A stretch of 64,000 nucleotides of DNA. Source: Chrysopilus asiliformis (Eukaryota; Arthropoda; Insecta; Diptera; Rhagionidae). The stretch's first letter is position 1. Each line of letters begins with the position of its first letter. Below, piece after piece: positions 55,201 through 61,200 of the stretch. The stretch covers positions 12,095,888-12,159,887 of the forward strand of contig OZ035962.1 of the NCBI GenBank assembly GCA_964034945.1, in the 5' to 3' direction. Both the position numbers and the translations under genes were made by a program. The notes under the pieces were generated by a model. It searched no databases and was not told the DNA's origin. It saw nothing but the letters and a program-made list of their open reading frames with translations.

Positions 55201-58200
55201 ATTCAATATTTCTGAGTGTAGCTGTGTGGCTCCTATATGGGCGCATTTTTCTATTAATTATAAGATATCTACAAGAAGCAAAACAAATGCCTGCACTCCT
55301 GCGACTTGGAAAATTTTGCGAATTTTGACCTGGAATTTTACAGGAAAAGCCAAAAAATTAATGGGCCCAAAGTAACAAAAAGACTCCTCAAGTAATAATT
55401 AAAAATGGGTACACTGAACGAAATTTTGTTCATAAAAGTGAAGAAGGGCGTTCCTAGAAGTGAATTTTTATGAACTATTTCATTAATACGACGAAAGATT
55501 TCATAAACCACTTTGATCTTCTATGAAACCGTTCATGAAAAAACTTTTTTTTTTAATTTAGCATTGTATATCGAAACCGGAAACAAAACACTAATGGGAA
55601 ATCACAGATTTAAGATTTAAAGTGACACGTCTCTGAGAGTCGCTCGCAGAAACTCGCAAAAACTTGCGAGCTAGTTTCTGCGAGCTGTCAAAACTTTTGA
55701 CTCAAAAGTAATTCTACTCTCTAGTCGACACGCACCCATTGAACTCTCGGGGGGTTGCTCGCCAGATACGAACGGCGTTTGAATTTTGCGAGTCGCTCTC
55801 GAGAACTCACCAAATCAAGATGTCAAAAAAATCAAGGTATTGAAAAATCGCGGAAATTTACTCTCAAATGGACAACCTCCTACGAGTAACTCTCGAGAGT
55901 TTTACTCTCATGTGGAGCGGCACCTTTTTTTACTCGCATGTGGAGCAGCATGCTCTAGTTTGGGTTCGGAGAGTGCCTACTTTATTCAATATCGTTTTGT
56001 AAAAAAAAATTGTCGAAATTTTCTATTCGATTTAAAATTTAGATCAAGCAATTTTCGATTAAAAAGAGTGGGTCAATCGATTGCTCCTTAAGCGTCGTAT
56101 ATCGAAACATCTTATATTCAGGCGTTTTAAATTGAGGGTCGCCTGTATATTACTGTACCATCAGCAAAGGTTCACAGCCTCTGTAACGAATCAAAATTAC
56201 AAAGTATTCGTTAAAAATCCGTTGATGATTTTGAACTCTATGTGTAGGAATTTAAAAAAAAAAAATCTAAATTTAAATCTGAAAATTTTTATATATAAAA
56301 TACGAACTTGAACGACATGACCGAAGTTTTTTTCTTAAATATATTTTTATCAATTCTCCTTCGTTCAAATACTTCAAACTCAAATACAATCGAATAAAAA
56401 ACAAATACATTTTGTTAAATATATAGAAGTTTAAGAAATAAAAATCTCATCTGTGTTTTATGACATAAATAAGTTTTATTCTTTTTGTATTTGCAGAAAA
56501 TCGTACCGTCAGTTATCCCGAACTATGATCCAAAGAAACAGAACGCGAGTAAGGACGCCGCAGAATTTATTCGCGCAAAGTATGTGAATTTTATTTTATA
56601 TCTATTTTTTTAATATCACTCATCTTAGTTGTGAAAAAAAATCTATACGCTTAATAGTAAAATCATTATCGATTAAAAAAAAAAATAAGAATCCTAAATA
56701 AAATAATCATAAAACTGTAGTTAAAAAACAATTTTGTAGACGAGTTTTAAAGTTATTAGTGCATTAATCATGTTTGAATTATCACCAACGAACAGATACA
56801 AAGCGGAAATGATTGATATTCCCGCCCAACAGGCGGCAGGATCAACCCTGCCGCTAGTGGAGATGCCCAGAGATGCCGAGACCGAAGACTACAATCCTTT
56901 TGATAATCGAAAAGTCTCACATCCCACGACGTAAGTATTTTTTGTTTTATATAACCTTGAACCTCAATTTAAGGGCAATAAAATTTGAAATTTTGCTAAT
57001 TTTTTATTTTTTTTTTATTTTTCCAACAGAGATTGGGAGACATTCGTTCATCTGCTAAAGGGATCTCTTGGATCTGGTATCCTTGCTATGCCGCTGGCTT
57101 TCAAAAATGCCGGTCTATGGTTCGGATTATTCGCGACATTCATTGTGGGTGGTATTTGCACGTATTGCGTACACATTTTGGTCAAATGTTCACACATTCT
57201 CTGCCGAAGGCGTCAAATTCCGTCTCTGGGATTCGCCGATGTCGCTGAAATCGCGTTCCTGGACGGACCTGGTAATCTTAAGAAATGGTCAAGGCTAGTG
57301 CGTTTTGTGGTGAATGCATTCCTGGTGGTTGATTTGCTTGGATGTTGCTGTGTTTATGTGGGCTTTGTGGCAACTAATCTTAAGGAAGTCGTCGATCATT
57401 CTCTGCAAGTGGACTTCGATCTACGTCTGTATATGCTGACGCTACTGATTCCGCTAATCGCAATAAATCTGATACGTAAACTAAAGTATCTTGCGCCACT
57501 GTCAATGATCGCAAATGCTCTGATTGCCATTGCTATTATAATCACATTGTATTACATTCTGATTGATCTGCCGCCAATTGATTCCGTCCCAGCTGTTACT
57601 GAAGTCTCAAAAATGCCAATGTTCTTTGGTACTGTGATCTTCGCATTGGAGGGTATCGGCGTAGTTATGTCGCTTGAGAACAACATGAAGACCCCACAGC
57701 ACTTTATCGGATGTCCCGGAGTCCTGAATTTCGGTATGGGTTTTGTTGTCAGTTTGTATGCTGCTGTTGGATTCCTTGGATATCTGAAATTCGGTGAAGG
57801 AACTCATGCTAGTGTCACTGTGAATTTGGATAAGACACAGGCGTAAGTAAACAAAATTCTATCATTTACTAGTGACAGAATTTTTAAAATATTTTTTGTC
57901 AAAGCGAGGAAATATAAAAATATAGCAGGGTTAATTTTTTTTTTGCTTTCCCACTCGGGAACGGGGGCAGATAGAAACTTTCTGATCAGTACGAAATCCG
58001 TTTCAGGAAAAATTATGAGGACGTTCGTGCATTTCCAGGTGGCATTTATGTTGTCCGCGTAGTTGGCGCATCTTTCATCGCCATTTAATAACAGCGACTT
58101 CCGATGCTGTTCAACTATTTCTGTCGGTCTGTCTGTCAGTCTCTCTGTCGGTCTGTCTGTCAGTCTCTCTGTCGGTCTGCTGGTCTGAACGTCTGTCGGT

Positions 58201-61200
58201 CTGCTGGTTTGTCGGTTCGTCAGTCTGTCCGATATACATATCTTAAAAAACTCGAGCACGCTTTGAGCTAGCGACTTGAAATTTTTGCCGATGAGTTTTA
58301 CCAAAATCGTGGTTTTCTAGTGTATCAACTTTTGGAAAAGTAACATTAACTATAACCGGTACCTCCCACACAATTTTTTTTTGAAAAAATACAGTTTTTG
58401 AAAATTTCTCTAAAACTATGCGGTTTTTGGAAAAAATGCATATAATTTTAGGGGAAGTAAAATTTCCCACATTTTTTGCTTTACCTCATACTCAAATATT
58501 AATTAAATTTTTTTACAGATTGGCACAATCAGCTATGCTTATGATCGCTATCGCGATTTTCTTTACATTCGCTCTCCAGTTTTACGTTCCAATGGAAATT
58601 ATCTGGAAGAACATTGAGCAATATTTTAAGAAACAGAAGAATATTGGTGAATATGGACTTCGAGTTCTGCTTGTGGTAAGTTTATCTATGTTTTTTTTTG
58701 TTATTGTGGGTTAGAAATATATAAATTTCGTGCAAAAGTTAATACGTTTTTAATAGTTTTGTGTTAAAATTGCGTGCAAACATTGAAAAATACAAAAAAT
58801 ATGTTGAAATAGAGTAAAATCGTGTGGTTAAAATTTTTTTTTTAGAAACTATAAAACGTTACTACTTGTACATTTTAACCAACCCCCCCTTTCCCATTCA
58901 ACGGAAAAATTTTGTTACCACCAAAAATGTAAACTCTTGCTTTAAACAACTGTATTTGTACACCGAAAGTTTAAAGATATTTTTTAGATCTTCAAATTTT
59001 TACTAACATAGTTAATTTCAATTAAAAAATCAATTTAGTCAATTTAACCAAAAAATAGTAAAATTTACTACTATGTAGTTAAATTTCACAGAAAAATTGT
59101 CGGTTTTGACTATTTTTGTAATTGAAATTAACTATTTTTGTAATAATCACAATTCCCTATTATAAAATAGTAAAATATACAATATCATTATTGCAAAATT
59201 ACGGAATAATAGCAAAATACGGGGGACAAATATCAGAAACACTGGTTGTTTCTCCTATTTATTTGTTTGTATAAAAAATTAAAAACCAAACCTTTTCTAA
59301 CATTACCTCTATTATAGTTAACATTAGCAAAACATAAAAATCGCAGAACTGGCTTTAAATAGAGTTTATATGATTTTTTTTACTAAAAAAAACTCTTCGA
59401 CTTTTTTGTTTTGGGGTAGTTTTTAGTTTTTTTTTTCAAATTTAAAGTTTTAATATCTATTCAAGTCATTCTGCATAAACATTTTTTTTACTGCCACCTG
59501 ATTTTCTTAAAGCGTTAAAGATGTTAAACTTATATTTAGAAAAATTTCCCAAATACATTTGGTCTTCACTTGTAAACAATTTTGTTGTTTTTCAAGTACT
59601 CGTTTATTTTCTCATCATGTGGAAAGTTACTCACAAATTTTCCAACCCCAATCTCAAAGCTTACACTAGTGTTTATTTCCATACCACAACGATTATATTT
59701 GCGCAGTATTTTATTGAATGTTTGAATTCCATTAAAACCAATAAATGCGTTGCGGCACGCAGAATTTTTGGCCTAAAGTAAATTTCTTATAAAACTCGAA
59801 CCCAAGTAACAGAATATGTCGTAAGAGGGTTTTCGCTCCTTAAATTTATGCCAATTTCTTGATTTTGTTGCAACAACAACTTGTTCGCGCTCTTCTGCGT
59901 TTCTAAAGAATGTTCTGAACATCTTTTCAAATTTTTCTTCGAATTTTCAGTCGATTGCAAAAGTGGTGCTTTTTTTAAACATTTCGCTGCCAGCTCCTTC
60001 ATATTTTTTTTTTGCTGCAGTCGATTTTGTTCTGTTTCATCAGATTCACTCACATAAATTAATTTTTCTTATATAAAAATGGAGACAATTGCTTAAATTG
60101 TGGCAGAATGACGATAATTTCGACCTTCAAATTCTTAATGGCAACAACTTTTGAAGTCAACTCAATTTTAAGGCTCCAATGACGTCTTATTTGTTGCAAA
60201 AAAAAAACTGATATCTTTTTGTTGACAATCACAGTGTTAAAGAAATTTTGACCAAGAAGTGTAATTGTATTGTCACAATATTGTGAATGAATTCTAAAAA
60301 TACTTAAGAACGTTTTATAGTCGAAGAAAAACAAAAACTCGGTCGACGAAATTGGAATCTTTTCCTTTTCGGAATGATTTTCATTTGTGGAAATTCTGTT
60401 TTTTTTTTTAAATTGAAAACACGCGTTATATTTTTGAGTCATTATAGTTGTAGGTCATGGTCTTAGTATTTCTAGTTTTTCGAGTCAGCAAAAATTATTT
60501 AACTCGAAAAACATGCGAAAGAAAGGAATATTTTCTGATTATTGTAAAGAGCAAAAATTTTGATGTGATGCAATGAGAATAACTGAAGATTTTGATGTTT
60601 CTTATGCGAATATTGAAATTCGGAGACATATTTGGTGAATTCGGAGAAATTTGGAGAATTCGGAGAAATTTTCTTCAAGAGTCTTGAAGGATTTTGATGG
60701 TCCTTTTTGAGAAAAACCCTTTCAATATATTGATTTTTACTTTTCTCTGCTATAACTCTTGGTAGTACACGCGATGTGTTGTCGTGTGCCACACGGGTAA
60801 AAATATTTGCTATTTATCTGTGCCTCTTACCTAAGTAACAATTTGAGGTTACATTCCGGTTAAGAAACGTATTTGAAACCACGGTAACAAAACTCCTAAG
60901 TTTCACATTTGGTTTCTGTAACCTTTCAGAAACGTTTCAGAAACCCCCATTTAGAAGCTGATTTCAAAATAACCGTTTTTGGCGGGTTTATTCGGAAACC
61001 ATCTAAAATGTAACCTAAATTGAAGATTTTTTTTATAACCACGGTTACAAATTGTTTCTTGGGAAGAGATAAAGGGAAAGTATTGTATTCACAACGGAGA
61101 CCGACTCGAGAACGGAAGCACGAAATCCGTTTCAGGCAAAATTATGAGGATGTACGTGCATTTGTCTGTCGGTCTCTCTGTCACTCTGTCTGTCGGTCTG

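Larger units (their letters stand above)
20376..56496 (+). other. Intron 1 of the transporter gene
   Basis: The intron starts GTAAGT and ends TTTGCAG. Apart from the possible alternative exon at 54.2 kb, no plus-strand gene was found in it. It is a sink for transposons: two hAT-type elements, a mariner, several nested MITEs, a SINE and many copies of unnamed repeat families (listed separately). Stretches without recognised repeats include 20.4-22.2, 25.0-25.7, 29.0-30.9, 45.1-47.1 and 49.0-51.3 kb. These are AT-rich, non-coding and not interpretable from sequence alone. Confidence 0.75.

Noticed and set aside
57804..58304. 166-codon minus-strand frame
   Set aside because: It crosses the exon 4 donor and the GTCN tract of intron 4, a shadow of repeat and exon sequence.
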